A stretch of 64,000 nucleotides of DNA from Inia geoffrensis (Eukaryota; Chordata; Mammalia; Artiodactyla; Iniidae), in contig CM070904.1 of assembly GCA_036417435.1 (NCBI GenBank), positions 16,474,835 through 16,538,834 on the forward strand, given 5' to 3'. Positions 1 through 11,559 of this stretch are shown piece by piece. The notes under the pieces were generated by a model that was not told the origin of the DNA, searched no databases, and was given only the letters and a program-made list of their open reading frames with translations. Made by a program: the position numbers and the translations under genes. The stretch's first letter is position 1; the number at the start of each line of letters is the position of its first letter.

Positions 1-212
1 TGAGAAATTACTTGTGTTGTTTTGTCTGCCATCCTTAAACTCCTCCCAGCTCCCAAACTGTCTGCTTTTGTTTACTCTCCAATAATTTCAGGTAGTTGTT
101 TTGATATTAAGTCCAGGTTTTTATAGTTGTTTTATGCACTGAGTAGGAGTCATCTTGCATTTCTTAGTCCATCATACTTGGATGTGAAAGTATCTGTGCT
201 GATTTGATTTTT

Positions 213-311
213 TTAAATATTTATTTATTTTTATTGGACTATAGTTGATTTCCAGTGTTGTATAACAACAGCTTCAGGTGTACAGCAAAGTGATTCAGTT
301 ATTTTTATTTA
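213..311 (-). mobile_element. Severely 5'-truncated LINE-1 3' end
   Basis: A 99-bp insertion in antisense orientation. It begins with a T-rich tract (the A-tail) and continues into the LINE-1 3' terminus (actatagttgatttccagtg, then aggtgtacagcaaagtgatt). An 18-bp perfect target-site duplication, tgtgctgatttgattttt, lies at 195-212 and 312-329, so this is a complete retrotransposition event and not a decayed longer element. No coding sequence is retained. Confidence 0.88.
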
Positions 312-591
312 TGTGCTGATTTGATTTTTAACATTTTATTTGGTTCAAAGGAGCAATAACCTGAAATAGACTGTTTCTCTCTATTTATTTTATCAGCATA
401 CTCCCAAGAAACTTAAGGAAGTATATAAATATTCAAATACCCAGATTTGGGGGAAAGATCTTGACATGTATATATGTGTGTGAATATATACACAGTCCTT
501 CATCAGAAGTTCATTTAATAGTTATCAATTCTCTGTCAATACCTACTAATCCTTTCAGTATCTTAACTAGAATATATTGTGGTACAGTATT

Positions 592-728
592 TATTTATTT
601 ATTTTTATTTTATTTATTTGTTTTGGCCATGCCGTGTGGCATGCGGGGATTCCCTGACCAGGGATTGAACCCTTGCCCCCTGCAGTGGAAGCATGGCATC
701 TTAACCACTGGACTGCCAGGGAAGGCTC
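592..728 (-). mobile_element. CHR-type SINE (short, older copy)
   Basis: Antisense tRNA-Glu-derived SINE. The T-rich tail lies at 592-620, and the head reads ccactggactgccagggaag near 704-723, the complement of the CHR start. An 18-bp target-site duplication with one mismatch flanks it: atattgtggtacagtatt (574-591) and atattgtagtacagtatt (729-746). It landed in the 5' end of the MIR that continues from 735. The body is about 70 bp shorter than the common CHR copies in this window. Confidence 0.9.
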
Positions 729-734
729 ATATTG

Positions 735-985
735 TAGTACAGTATTGATTAATGATTAGGAGTACAAACTCCAGAGCTAAGTTATCTAGTTTTGAATATT
801 AGCTGTGTACCTTATTAGTTAGGTATCCTTGGGAATTTTACTTAACATCTCAAGATCTCAATTTTTTCAGCATAAACAGAGACCATAGTTGTACATATTT
901 GATAGGGTGGTTGCTGGAATTAAATTAGCTAATAGATTTAAAGGGCTTAGAAGTGTGTCTGGCACATAATAAATAATAAACTTGA
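735..985 (+). mobile_element. MIR SINE
   Basis: Nearly full-length but diverged MIR. It shows the tRNA-like head (acagtattg...gattaggagt), the core around ctgtgtacctt...ttacttaacatctc, and the tail gtctggcacataataaata. The 5' end is shared with the duplicated target of the CHR SINE at 592-728. Confidence 0.75.
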
Positions 986-2365
986 GCCACATGATTATTG
1001 CCTTAATAGAAAATTAGAAAGAAAGGTAAAGAAAATAATGTAAAGCAAGTAGATCTAATGGCAGGATATCTTGAGATTTTGAATGGAATAACCCAGCTGA
1101 ACAAATTTTGGAAAGAATCTGTAGAAAAAAATTCAAGATTAATATTCTACTAACAATATCTGGTCGTACCTTACTTTTAACAAATGGCTTTTCTCTCTCA
1201 GTGCTAGACTGCAGAGAGGAAATTGGTAGTATCCCAAGCCTAAATTTATGAATATAGCAGATATTAGTCGTTAGTGTATCAGTCAGGTTAGGTGATGTGG
1301 TGATGACAAATAAGAACAAAACAAATGCAAAGAACAAATATTCCTTTTATGGTCATGTTGCTTCTCTCTTTAGGACTGGCTGGAGCTCTGCTGTGTGTCA
1401 TTACTGTCTTCACTCTGGACCTGGGCTGATGGAGGAACGGCCATCCAGAACACTGGCAGAGGGAAAAGAGAAGGTGCTGAGATATCTCACAATCGGCAAT
1501 TAGATGTGAAACCAGGAAATAACACTCATCAATTTTGCACATAACTCACTAGCCTGAACTCACATGCTTCTATCTAACCACGGGAGGCCAAGAAGTACAA
1601 TTTTATCATGAGCCTCTATGGTAGATAGCAGGAAACATTGCTGAGAAGCATTAATGACTATCACAGTTATCAAAATATTAACAGATGGCATATTCTTATA
1701 TTGCACTTTAGAACACAATTAAAATAACATTCTTCTTATATACGACATGTAATTAATCTGCGGATTAAACTTCTGAAAAGCATATAATTGCCAATGCTTA
1801 TGAGAAAAAAATGGGAGATTTTTAGTTAAATCTATTGCTGCAAGATATTAAAGTAGGCATAAAATTATACTAGACATTTTTATATACTCTATTATTTTCC
1901 AATATTAGGTCTCTTTTATCTCTCTTATTAAGTAATGATATAAATTATATGCTGAACAAATGTTTGTATTGTGTTTGATGCTACATAAATATACTAACAC
2001 TCAGAAAAATTATTCAGTTCTCTTAAGCATTCATATGAATTATCTGACATATTTCAGATTCAACAATTATAAAATAATGGGCATGTTTTTTCCATGACCG
2101 TCAGAAGCTTGATGTTTATTGGCAGAAGTGATCATGTGAAAATCATTTCCAGCTCAATCTTGGGGAATAAGAACGAGAGTCATGCTCAGATGGGCCTCAT
2201 CAAAACTGCCTGAAGGATCCCTCAGAATAATAATCAGGAAATCCAATTGAAAGATCTGAAAATGGGATATTGAATAAGTTTGCTTGAGTGAAGTGAAAGG
2301 GTCAGTATGTGGTAAATTTGAAATAATAAAATCACGGAATATTAAACCTAAGAGAATCTTCAAGT
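986..2365. other. No recognised feature
   Basis: AT-rich unique-looking DNA. The open frames here (up to 107 codons) overlap on opposite strands, have no recognisable domain and no splice-exon pattern. Nothing else can be supported. Confidence 0.6.
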
Positions 2366-2480
2366 CACACCTATTTTGATGTCTCCCTCTTACACACTAG
2401 GAAATAGATGTTATGGGCTTAACCAAGATACTCCTAACTGGTTGCAGAGCTAAGCTAGTACCCAGTCCAGTAACTACCAA
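2366..2480 (-). mobile_element. Possible MIR/MIR3 fragment
   Basis: Weak antisense MIR-like order: acactaggaaatagatgtt, then gcttaaccaagatactc, then ggttgcagagctaagctagt and acccagtcc. This matches the usual antisense sequence of MIR landmarks, but each is diverged. Confidence 0.4.
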
Positions 2481-3514
2481 CTAGGTGCTATTTTTACTGA
2501 GCATGGTTCACATCAGGAAGTGAAGAGTAAATGAGAGTAAAGTTTATTTTTAGTATTTTCTCCTGAAATAGACAACCTGGTAAATTTCCATTATGCTGTT
2601 TAATCTCTGCTACACTCACCAAAGCACATTTCCTCATGGAAAATAACTCTAAACTTCAAGAGCCAAAATTTGTCACACAGATTGATTTCTGACCTTGCAA
2701 ATCCTGCTTGGAAAGCATATTTCATCTTTTTAAAATTTTAACACATATTTTCTATTGACTGAATTAGAAGAATTGTTGTGTCACGATTGTGTTTAACATC
2801 TTCAACAATTCACTCTCCTTTGTCTTGATTGTTTGAATATGCACTTAAAAATATTAGTTTGATAACCTGGGAAATGCATATTGAAACATTTTTGGAAGTG
2901 GCCAAATAAAACTAGAAAAATCTCTGTAATCTTTTTTTTTTTTTTAATTTGAACTGGAGCCAATATAGTTAGAGATAGTCATGGGAATTGAAAAATAGCT
3001 TTTATGGCTGTGATGCCAGACCACAGAAAATGATGTACAGCATTGTCGAAGTGGGGAAAAACTGGTAAAAAAAAACATAAAATATACAGGGAAAAATTAT
3101 ATTAATCAGCTCTCTGGAGCTGAGACATTTATGAGGCTATATGCAAGAGTTAACCCCAATTGCTCCGCTCCGCCTCTCTTGCGAATATACATTGTTTAAC
3201 CATTGCTGCTAAGAGGTGAACCCAAGCTTTCCACTCCCCCATCTTGTCCTGCGTTAATACAACCTAAGTGTTCCCACCCCTTCCATGAATTTGAACAGTT
3301 ACATTTCTCAGATTAAAACTGAACTGCGAGTGACATTCCTCAATTTTTCCTAGCAAATATTTAAGCTGTGTTCTTACTCTAGAACATGTATCTTGGAGAT
3401 GTTCTCATGTTGAAACATTTTAATTAAGACTTAAGCAAACAGCTGTTCTTTTACACCATCAATAACACCATTCTCATCATCTGTGTTACATTTTGAGCAT
3501 TATGATAGGAAACA
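2481..3514. other. No recognised feature
   Basis: Unique-looking AT-rich DNA with one homopolymer T run at about 2932-2945. No repeat family or gene recognised. Confidence 0.55.
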
Positions 3515-3670
3515 CTGTGTAATGTGGTATTTAAGCCACAGGATCTCCAACCCACTGTCTGGATTTGAATTCTGATTTTGCTACTCAAGATCTGTTCAAC
3601 CTTAGTACACTTACCTGCACTACTTGGGCTTTGATTTCCACATATGCAAAACAGGGACAAGATTGTCCTG
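3515..3670 (+). mobile_element. MIR SINE fragment
   Basis: Sense MIR landmarks: the head-side motif ggatttgaattctgatttt, the decayed counterpart of the MIR B-box region, then ctacttgggctttgatttcc and acatatgcaaaacagggaca. The 3' tail is replaced by the MaLR LTR that follows. Confidence 0.6.
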
Positions 3671-3679
3671 TCACCTCCA

Positions 3680-4042
3680 AGATTAGGTTGCAAAAGAAGT
3701 ACGTCTTCCACGATGGATGCTTTTCCTCCATGTCTCTCTCACTCTGGGAGAAGCCATGTGCCACGTTGTGAGGTAGCTCTGTGGAGAGATTCATGCAGTG
3801 AAAGATTATAAGGCCTGTTAACAATAACTTGTGTGAGCTTAGAAGCTATGCATCCCACAAATCCAGTGGAGCCTTCAAACTCCCCCTGACTGTGACCTCA
3901 AGAGAAACCTTGAGCCAAAAGGACCCAGCTCAGCCATGCCCAGATTCCTGACCCATAGATCTTATGAGATAATAAGTAGTTCCTGTTTTAAGTCACTAAA
4001 TTTTGGGGTGATTTGTTATTCAGTAATACAAAACTAATACAG
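3680..4042 (+). mobile_element. MaLR-type solo LTR (MLT1-like)
   Basis: Non-coding long terminal repeat of an ancient ERVL-MaLR element. Diagnostic stretches are gagaaaccttgagccaaaag, attcctgacccatagatctt, the region gagataataagtagttcctg, and the terminal gtcactaaattttggggtga followed by acaaaactaatacag. The 5' limit is approximate. No internal viral sequence is attached. Confidence 0.78.
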
Positions 4043-4194
4043 TGAGCGTGAAAATCATTCTAAACACTGTTCTTATATTATTTGTTATGGCATCAATAAT
4101 TCTTTATCATATAAAATTTTTTCCTATGTAGCAAACCTCATTAACAAGTCATATACCTTTATTCTACTGATTTTAACTTTTTCTCAATATCATC

Positions 4195-4605
4195 ATGGTC
4201 TCTTCTGCTATCCGAAAGTAGGTTCCTATGAAACCTTTCATAAGCGCAAATGCGTAAATCATAGAAGCAAATACCTTAGGATGCATTTTGCTAATGGATG
4301 CACTGAATAAGTTGAGATAAAGCACGGATGCTTACAGACACAATTTTAAAGCTATGGCAATTTGATGCTGAGATGCTGCTGTAGTTCCCAGGGAAGGAGC
4401 CCAGTGGTATCACTCTTGCAGCTTGGGGGCTCACTGCGAAATAAACGAGTGCTATTTTCACTTTTCACCTTTTTTCATAAAAGCAAAAATCCTCTTTGGA
4501 TTTCTTTTGGTTAGTGGAACAGGTACTACTATAGGTCTTTCTCATGAGGCAAGTGGTGTAAAATAAACTTTAGAAAAGCCAAGGATGACTGTATATTAAA
4601 GGTCC
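4195..4605. repeat. Unnamed old dispersed repeat
   Basis: A stretch that reads like a known interspersed element (tgctatccgaaagtagg...tcctctttggatttctttt...ggaacaggtactactatag), but I cannot name the family. A unit near the start (cctttcataagcgcaaatgc, 4237-4256) and one near the end (ctttctcatgaggcaagtgg) are similar in direct orientation, suggesting an internal duplication. It could be a DNA transposon remnant or an LTR. No coding capacity. Confidence 0.45.
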
Positions 4606-5226
4606 TTTTCTTCTCTCATACCTCCTCAAAGTGGGTGTAAATGCTCCTTGGTAAAAAGAAGGACAGGAAAAGCAGTCAAAGTCATGGGCTGCTTCCATAG
4701 CTCTAATCTCACGTCAGTTTGTACAGTTCATCCAGAGAAAGAGCTTCCTCTACTCTGAGGTCCGGAGTTTCTTTCCGCATGGCTCTACATAGAGGAGAAT
4801 GGGGGAGTCAATGTGGTTATGCAAGTACATGAACCATTAATCACACAAATTTGAAAAATTGGTTAGCAGGTAAAAAAAAAAGAAAAAAAAAACTCTGGTA
4901 CCAGACATTTCCTTAGGCATACAGAATTAACTTAACCCTTTTTTTTTTCCTACATGAAATTCCCCTTTTGTGGCTGCATTATTCATTGTCCCACCCTTCT
5001 TAAATTCCTTCCCAGATCTTCCCCCCTGAGATAAAGCTAACTACATCATTTGCATGTCTGCCTCTTCTTTTAGTTTACTCTATTGATATAGAATTGTATC
5101 TATTTAATGTGATTACCATAATTTGTGGATAGTGCAGTTTTAGATGAGATATTAATTCTGTTTGGTTCAACACCCTCTGTGTACTTTGCTCATCTCAATT
5201 TGGAGTGACAAGGAAATAGACATTCT
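4606..5226. other. No recognised feature
   Basis: Mixed AT-rich DNA with A-rich (4871-4891) and T-rich (4940-4950) runs. No repeat or gene recognised. Confidence 0.55.
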
Positions 5227-5266
5227 TGTGTTTGTGTGTGTGTGTGTGTGCATGTGTGTGTGTGTG
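5227..5266 (+). repeat. (TG)n microsatellite, interrupted
   Basis: Alternating TG of about 40 bp broken once by a catg interruption. An alternating purine-pyrimidine tract of this type is length-variable and can adopt Z-DNA. Confidence 0.9.
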
Positions 5267-6560
5267 ACTTAAATATATATTTTAAATTTTTTAATTTATT
5301 TTTTAGTTTTGACTGACTGGTATGATTTTTCCTAAATTTATTAAAGCAACTTCATTTATTTCTACCAATTAAATCTATCTTTAATTCTCCTAAATAATAG
5401 ATACCCCTTCTGATAACTTTTTTGATAAATACTCAACATTTCCTATCTTTCTAAAATTTTATCTCTTTTTAAAATTGTGCTACTTAATGACTTTTTCCCA
5501 TCTTTCTAATTTTGTTTTTTTCTCATATTATGTCTATTATAATAATACTATATATTAACACAAATATTACTTCTTTATTATTATTATAATTCCCCATACC
5601 AAATCACAAAAAAATTACTAAATGTCCCAATCCTTTCTTCTATGGGTTGACATTCTCCCATTCAAGCCAAAGTACTACATTCAAAAGCAATACACTTTGG
5701 CCTCCAAAAGTAGCTCTAAACTTCCTCTTGCCTAAGTATTCAAAAGTTGCCCAGTTTTGACCTATCTCCCAATCTCATTTTTGCCTACTCAAGCAATAAT
5801 GCTATACCAAATTTTCCCCCAAACCTACTGCCCAGTGTTCCTTCCACTACTCATCGCTCTAATCTCTTCTCAGAGAGAAGCTCAGATATGAGGCATACTC
5901 ATTTGAAATGGACTTGTTCTATGTATCACCTTTGACCAAGAGGGTTGCATTCTGCAGTTTTCAGACACCTGTATTATGCCTCTCCCCCAGTGCCAGCCAT
6001 TCTATGTTCAGGCTCACCACTCTAGTACCCACAGGCATGTGATAGGACTTTTGTTTCCACCAAGGGTTCCTAAATTTCACATCTCTAAACATTGGATTCA
6101 AAACACTTACCCAGTCACCATTTTGTGTTCCACTACATGAGAGGTTTATGTGCTCTAGTTATTTCCTAACACAGTCAACATTTGTCCCAAATGGGGTTTC
6201 CATTAGAGTCAACCAAGAAAAAGCTACCAAGATTACCACAGTTTATTACATCTGTTACGAGTACAACAACTTTCCTGTCAGTATGTTAAAATAAACTACA
6301 GAGGTAGGCCTGATGTAATTTAAAATATATTAATTAAGCTCAAACAATGGACAGTATGCTAGTCTGAGTGCTAACTCCATAAAATTGTGAGCCAGAGAGA
6401 CATCTTTAGAGGGAGATGGAGAATGTCTCTACTGGAACTGAAATAGTAATCAGGTAAATTTTACACAGAAAAGTGTAGCAGTTCTGAACTATTGTAATAG
6501 AATTTCCGTCAGACTGATTTTTTTTTTTTTTTTTTTTACCAAAGCATCATTAATGAGAAG
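5267..6560. other. No recognised feature
   Basis: AT-rich, then mixed composition; a T18 run lies at about 6521-6538. The frame from 5747 (62 codons) has no recognisable domain. Nothing else supported. Confidence 0.55.
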
Positions 6561-6564
6561 GCGG

Positions 6565-6740
6565 TGTGGTCAGATGTAAAAGCAACTGGATTTGGAGTCA
6601 TTACACCAGGATCCTGGCTCTGGTATATCAACTCAGGAGACATGAAAACTTAGATAAATCATGTCTGCTACTTGGATTCCACCTTCCTCAAAATTTCAAG
6701 GTCAGACCAGCTCATCCCCTATTTTCCTTCTAGCTCTGAA
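6565..6740 (+). mobile_element. Probable MIR SINE fragment
   Basis: Landmarks in sense order: gcggtgtggtcagatgtaaa, actggatttggagtcattac, ccaggatcctggctctggta, then a decayed core. This is the order of a tRNA-headed MIR. The 3' half is poorly preserved. Confidence 0.5.
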
Positions 6741-6848
6741 ATGTATGATTCCACTTTATCCTAAGCCTTATGGATACTCTAAGCCATGCTTGTATTGAAA
6801 TTGATGGAATAAATATTTGCAAGTTAAACTCAGTGACTTCTCAGTGAC

Positions 6849-7255
6849 TGCTATACATTTACTGTTCGTGTCCCCTCAACATTCATATGTTGAAAACCTA
6901 ATGTCCTGGATGATGGATTAGGGTGCGGGAACTTTGGGGGGTGATTAGGTCATGAAGGCTCCACCATCATGAATAGGATTAGTACCCTTATTAAAAAGGC
7001 CTGAGAGAGTTCCTTTCCCCTCCTGCCGTGTGAGGTTACTGCAAGAAGACGGCCATAAGTGGACCAGGAAGCAGGCCCTCACCAGACACAGAGCCTAACC
7101 GTATAGGCAACCTGATTTTGGACTTCCAACCTCCAGAACTCATGGAAAATAAATTTTGGTTGTTTACAAGCAAATAAACAAATGAAATAAAAGTTTATAA
7201 GCATATAATCCAGTCTATGCTATTTTGTTGTAACAACCCTAATGGACAGAGACCA
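6849..7255 (+). mobile_element. MaLR solo LTR (MLT1 type)
   Basis: An approximately 400-bp LTR with many MLT1 landmarks in order: gtgtcccctcaacattcata near the start, gtgattaggtcatgaaggct, atgaataggattagtaccct, accaggaagcaggccctcac, ggacttccaacctccagaac, then a tail ending aatggacagagac. The MaLR polyadenylation region (aaataaat, near 7147) is preserved. Non-coding; no internal region attached. Confidence 0.9.
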
Positions 7256-8934
7256 ATGTCTAGGATCATCTGTGCAGTTACTTTCACCAGTCTTGTGGAA
7301 TAAAAATCACCCCTTTCTAGTACATGTCTTCGTAACAGCCCTTCTAAGAAAAATCTCCTCTGATTTCAGTTACAAAGGCAGGAAACTGGCAAAGAACATC
7401 ATACTGAGGTATTGACCACGTGTCCTTTTTACGATTTTATGGCCCAACCTGAAGCTTCATCTTCCTTGAGTACATTCATTGCTTCTAAATGTTTTGAAAG
7501 ATTTGAAGCTACTTCTAGCAAGAGGCATTCCCATTGCAAGGTTTCTTCTTAAAGTACGATAGGTAATGCCTCACATAGAACATGAAGGCCTCTATTACAG
7601 CAATTATGGATGGTTGTTACTTTTGATTAAAATTAAATTAAATAGCACTTGAGAAATAAGGAGAGATTTAATTATACTATAAAATCTGTCAGCCTTTCAT
7701 TTTTAACATCTGTTAGACATGCATGCCAGTAGCAATGGTGTGGAGTATTTGCCAGACACCGAGTCAACAAACCCCTATGAATCATCTGAGAGCTGAGGCA
7801 ATGTGATTTCAAACAGTGTACTTTCCAAGTCCAATGACTTGATCCAAGTTAAGTACATGTTAGGACTTCCTGATTCTAATTTTTCTTCATTTTACAGGGA
7901 ACAAAAAGTGTTTCCAGCTTTTTTGCTCTTCATTATGATGGATTTGATCTGGCAAGTCATGCCTGTGCTACAGCAAAGAGCTGGAATGCTGCAAAGAGGA
8001 GCTTGTTTCCCTGAAAGGTGCCAAATGTGTAGTGTTTTGTTGCCCTCGTGTGATGTTTCTGTAAAGGTTATTTTTAACTTTGATATTTAAAAGGAAAAAT
8101 CATTGGAACTCTCAGCTCTGGAAAATGTTCTTGGCCTAAATAGTTTTGGATCAATGTTAACAAATTAGCAGGCAGGCAGGTGGTAGCTGGTGATGCATTT
8201 CTAGTAGATAAACTCTCTCCTTTTAGTTCTTCTTTCAGTCATCAATATACGGACCAGAGAACTGGAATGCAACTTCGTAAAAGTAACAGCTCCTCCGGGC
8301 CTCTGTTTCCTTATCTGTTATGAAGAGGATTTCTAGTAGATAAGCAGACCTAGCTTTAAAATTCAATAATCTTCAAGTGTCCTTATCTCAAGGTGGTTGA
8401 GTTTATGACTCTTATTTTCTTCTTAATTTTTTTTTTCTTACTTTTAGGGCCTTTTTATTTTCCTTTATTTTTTTTCTTTTCTTTTTTTTTTAACAAATAA
8501 GTTTAGGTTGTTTTAAAAATAATCAAAAATGCTATTTACTTCTGTTTTTTTTTTTTTAAGGTGTCAATTTCTGAATTATCTCTCCCCTCTATTATTTTCA
8601 GGAATAGTTATGAGACCCCTGAGGTTGACTTCGTCTGTCGCCTCCCTCATGTTACTGTAAATTAGAAACACAGGGGTGGCCATTATGAATTAAGATCCTT
8701 CCACTGGTTGTGTTGCAGCATTGGCTACTGCAGTCCATTCTGTTCCATTCGCTTGCAGGTACTTATGCCTTAGAGGTAACTGGTGCTTTCTTGGATCCCG
8801 TGACATCCCTGGGCTATCATGGCAGTCATAAGGGGCACAGATTCAGTGATATCCATCACAGGGGTATTTGAATTCCCTCTCCCGTTTTTGCTCTCTTTTT
8901 CTGGACTTAATCTCAAAGGTATCCAGGTCATTTT
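7256..8934. other. No recognised feature; T-rich tract
   Basis: Mostly unique-looking DNA. A T-rich tract occupies about 8425-8560. A short motif, ctagtagataa, occurs at 8201 and about 8333 and again at 9419. The 95-codon frame from 7803 has no recognisable domain. Confidence 0.55.
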
Positions 8935-9050
8935 ATCTACTAATTAATTGAGTAAACCTTTACTGAGCATCATCTGTGTGCTCGGCATTGTTCTAGGGCC
9001 TGGTATAGAACACAGTCCATTTCCTCATGGAGCTTATGTTCTATTTGTGA
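8935..9050 (-). mobile_element. LINE-2 3' end fragment
   Basis: Antisense L2 tail landmarks: taattaattgagtaaacctt, actgagcatcatctgtgtgc, tcggcattgttctagggcct and tcctcatggagcttatgttc, in the usual antisense order. Non-coding 3' UTR portion only. Confidence 0.7.
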
Positions 9051-9164
9051 CTCCGCAGTCATGTTCTGTGAACTCCCTTCTGATAACAGCTGAGATGAAC
9101 TAGAAGCCATGGTTTTATTTCTAGGTAAAGAACCAAATAGCAATACCTATTTGTGAAATGAAAA

Positions 9165-9415
9165 CGGAGGCTGTCATTTATTGAGTTATTTGAATGCATA
9201 GAAATAAACCACGAATGTTTGTAATCCTCAAAATAATGCCATCAGATTGGTGTCATTACATTTTAACAATTAAACACCAATTTACAGGTGAGGAAATTGA
9301 AAATAATAAAACTCTATCGCTTGCCCAAAGTTGCACAACATAGAAGCTGTACAGTCACAGTTGGACCCAGGTATTCCTAACCTCAAAGTCTTGTTCTTAC
9401 GTTTATACAATATTG
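9165..9415 (-). mobile_element. MIR SINE
   Basis: Antisense MIR of about 250 bp: gtcatttattgagttatttg, then tttacaggtgaggaaattga, then cgcttgcccaaagttgcaca, and finally the tRNA-like head complement near tggacccaggtattcc. Confidence 0.78.
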
Positions 9416-10430
9416 TGGCTAGTAGATAAACTCTCTCTAGAAATCATAGAAATTGGGGGAAGTTAGAAATTTCTGCTGGAAAATATTTTTATCATTTATT
9501 TGATTAATCCTGCAGTTACCCACTGGTTATTCATTATTTGGATTAAAGTATTTTCCCTTATTGAACAGTAGAAAGCATGAAAAGGGTAATAAATTAAACT
9601 ATTATCATTTATTAATACTTGGTTGAGAATTTATCATAAAATTTCCTACTATGCATAATAAAAGAGAATACTGACTTTGGGGTTCTGTGATTTGGGTTCT
9701 TTTTTCCCTCTCATCTTAATAATGAGTGACACATAAACACACTTCCTAAGACGAGCAAACAACTTTACTTAGGTGTTTATTTGTACATATGTCATGAAAG
9801 ACTTTATTGTTAACACTGAAAGGTCTGAGATGGTTTTTTCCTTCTTGCGGGCTAACAAGCCTGCTGAAATTTCAGGGATGCTGGCAGATGACATGAGGCT
9901 CCTAAGACAGAGTCAAATGACTTGATTACTCACAGAAGAGCAAGCAGCATGAACATCAGCATGTTTGGCACCAGTTCCCCTAATCTTAGTTCCTTTAAGG
10001 TGCTGTAAAGAGGAGCAGAGAGCCCTGCACACACACGGGCTTGTCTTACAGGAGTGGAGACCTAACTTTAAGGAAACAATATTTGATACTCAAAATAAGC
10101 ATGCCCTCCTTTGCTCCTATGAGGATAGTGTCTTTTTCTTCCAACATTATTGAAAAGATAGTCCAGAACAAAGGCAGTTGGTGTTCTTTCCTACAAAACA
10201 TGCAGAAATGTTAAAGATACATGAAGAACTGCCTTTCAACACTCATGATTTGACCATGTCCCTCCTTCATGGAATGGCTTCTCTCAGGTCTTGCTGACTT
10301 TCTTCTTAAGTATCTCATAGGGTTCTCCTTTAGTACACTGTAAACCATATGCCCATACATGAATCTATTTTTTTCTCTATCTATGCCCATCTATTTTTTT
10401 TTACTACCTTTACTTTCCCCTTCATCGTGC
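9416..10430. other. No recognised feature
   Basis: Unique-looking DNA. A 62-codon frame at 9965-10153 shows no domain. Nothing else supported. Confidence 0.55.
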
Positions 10431-10486
10431 TATTCTGAATTATTTTCTTTGCCCTTCAAATTGATATTCTGAATTATTTTCTTTCC

Positions 10487-10790
10487 TTTTTTATTAAAAT
10501 GTAGTTGAATATTATTTTTTATTGAAGTATATACATATTTATTTTTAAATTTTATTGAAGTATAGTTGATTTACAATGTTGTGTTTAATTTCTGCTGTAC
10601 AAAGTGACTCAGTTATACATATATATATTCTTTTTCATATTCTTCTCCATTATGGTTTATCACAGGATACTGAATGTAGTTCCCTGTGCTCTACAGTAAG
10701 ACCTTGTTATTTACCTATCATATACAATAGTTTACATCTGCTAATCCCAATACTTCCTCCCCAGAAGTTTATATATATTTTTAATTGAAG
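10487..10790 (-). mobile_element. Truncated LINE-1 3' end
   Basis: Antisense LINE-1 3' UTR: gaagtatagttgatttacaa, then gactcagttatacatatata, tagttccctgtgctctacag and tctgctaatcccaatacttc. The 3' terminal phrase attgaagtat is partly duplicated (10531 and 10555). Likely target duplication: ctgaattattttctttcctt (from 10469) against ctgaattatttcctttactt (from 10793), two mismatches. Confidence 0.85.
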
Positions 10791-10869
10791 TATACTGAAT
10801 TATTTCCTTTACTTTTGAAAATCTGCAGTGTTTATATTTTTGTAGGCTCCCTGAAATGCCATTTAAATA

Positions 10870-11290
10870 CAAATCAACTACTATGTAACACACCATTCCA
10901 AAATTTAGTGACCTAAAACAACAGTGATCTATTAATTTTGACAATTGTGTAAGTTATTCAGAGGGTTACTTTGCTCCTTCATCAGGGCTCATTCCATCCT
11001 GCTTCATTAGCTTGAGGGTAGTCTGGCTGCAATATCCAAGAGGACTCCACTCACATGGTGTGTGGGTAGTGCTGGCCTTAGCTCTTCTTCATGTGACCTC
11101 TCATCTTCTAGGCTAAACTGCTTTTCTTACCTGGTGGGCTCAGGGCAACGTTCCATGAGGGAAAAGGCAGAAGTTGAGAGGCCTGTAAGGCCTAGTCTCT
11201 GGATCTTACACAGTACAATTTGTACCAGGTTCTATTGGTCAAAGCAAGTCCCAGGACCACCCAGATTCAAGGCGATAAAGAAACAGAGTT
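10870..11290. repeat. Old medium-reiteration repeat, family not named
   Basis: Begins in a phrase typical of a widespread mammalian repeat (ccattccaaaatttagtgac followed by ctaaaacaacag) and continues with a CT-rich middle and caaagcaagtcccaggacca. I recognise the pattern but cannot fix the family. The 98-codon frame at 11062-11358 lies mostly inside it and is not credible as a gene. Confidence 0.5.
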
Positions 11291-11444
11291 CATCATTTGA
11301 TGAGAAGAGCTACAAAGAAATTATGACCATAAATATTCTATTCCAACTAAAAAGTTAATGAATAAATTTATTTTATGGTGACCTTCAGTAAATCATTTGA
11401 CTTCTTTGGAATTTAGTTTCACTCCCAATAAAATCCAATATAAA

Positions 11445-11542
11445 ATTTTAAAATTTTATTTATTTTTTTATACAGTGGGTTCTTATTAGTTATCTGTTTT
11501 ATACATATTAGTGTATATATGTCAATCCCAATCTCCCAATTC
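11445..11542 (-). mobile_element. Severely truncated LINE-1 3' end
   Basis: A 98-bp antisense insertion: T-rich start, then tacagtgggttcttattagt and atcccaatctcccaattc. Perfect 17-bp target duplication ataaaatccaatataaa at 11428-11444 and 11543-11559. Confidence 0.9.
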
Positions 11543-11559
11543 ATAAAATCCAATATAAA

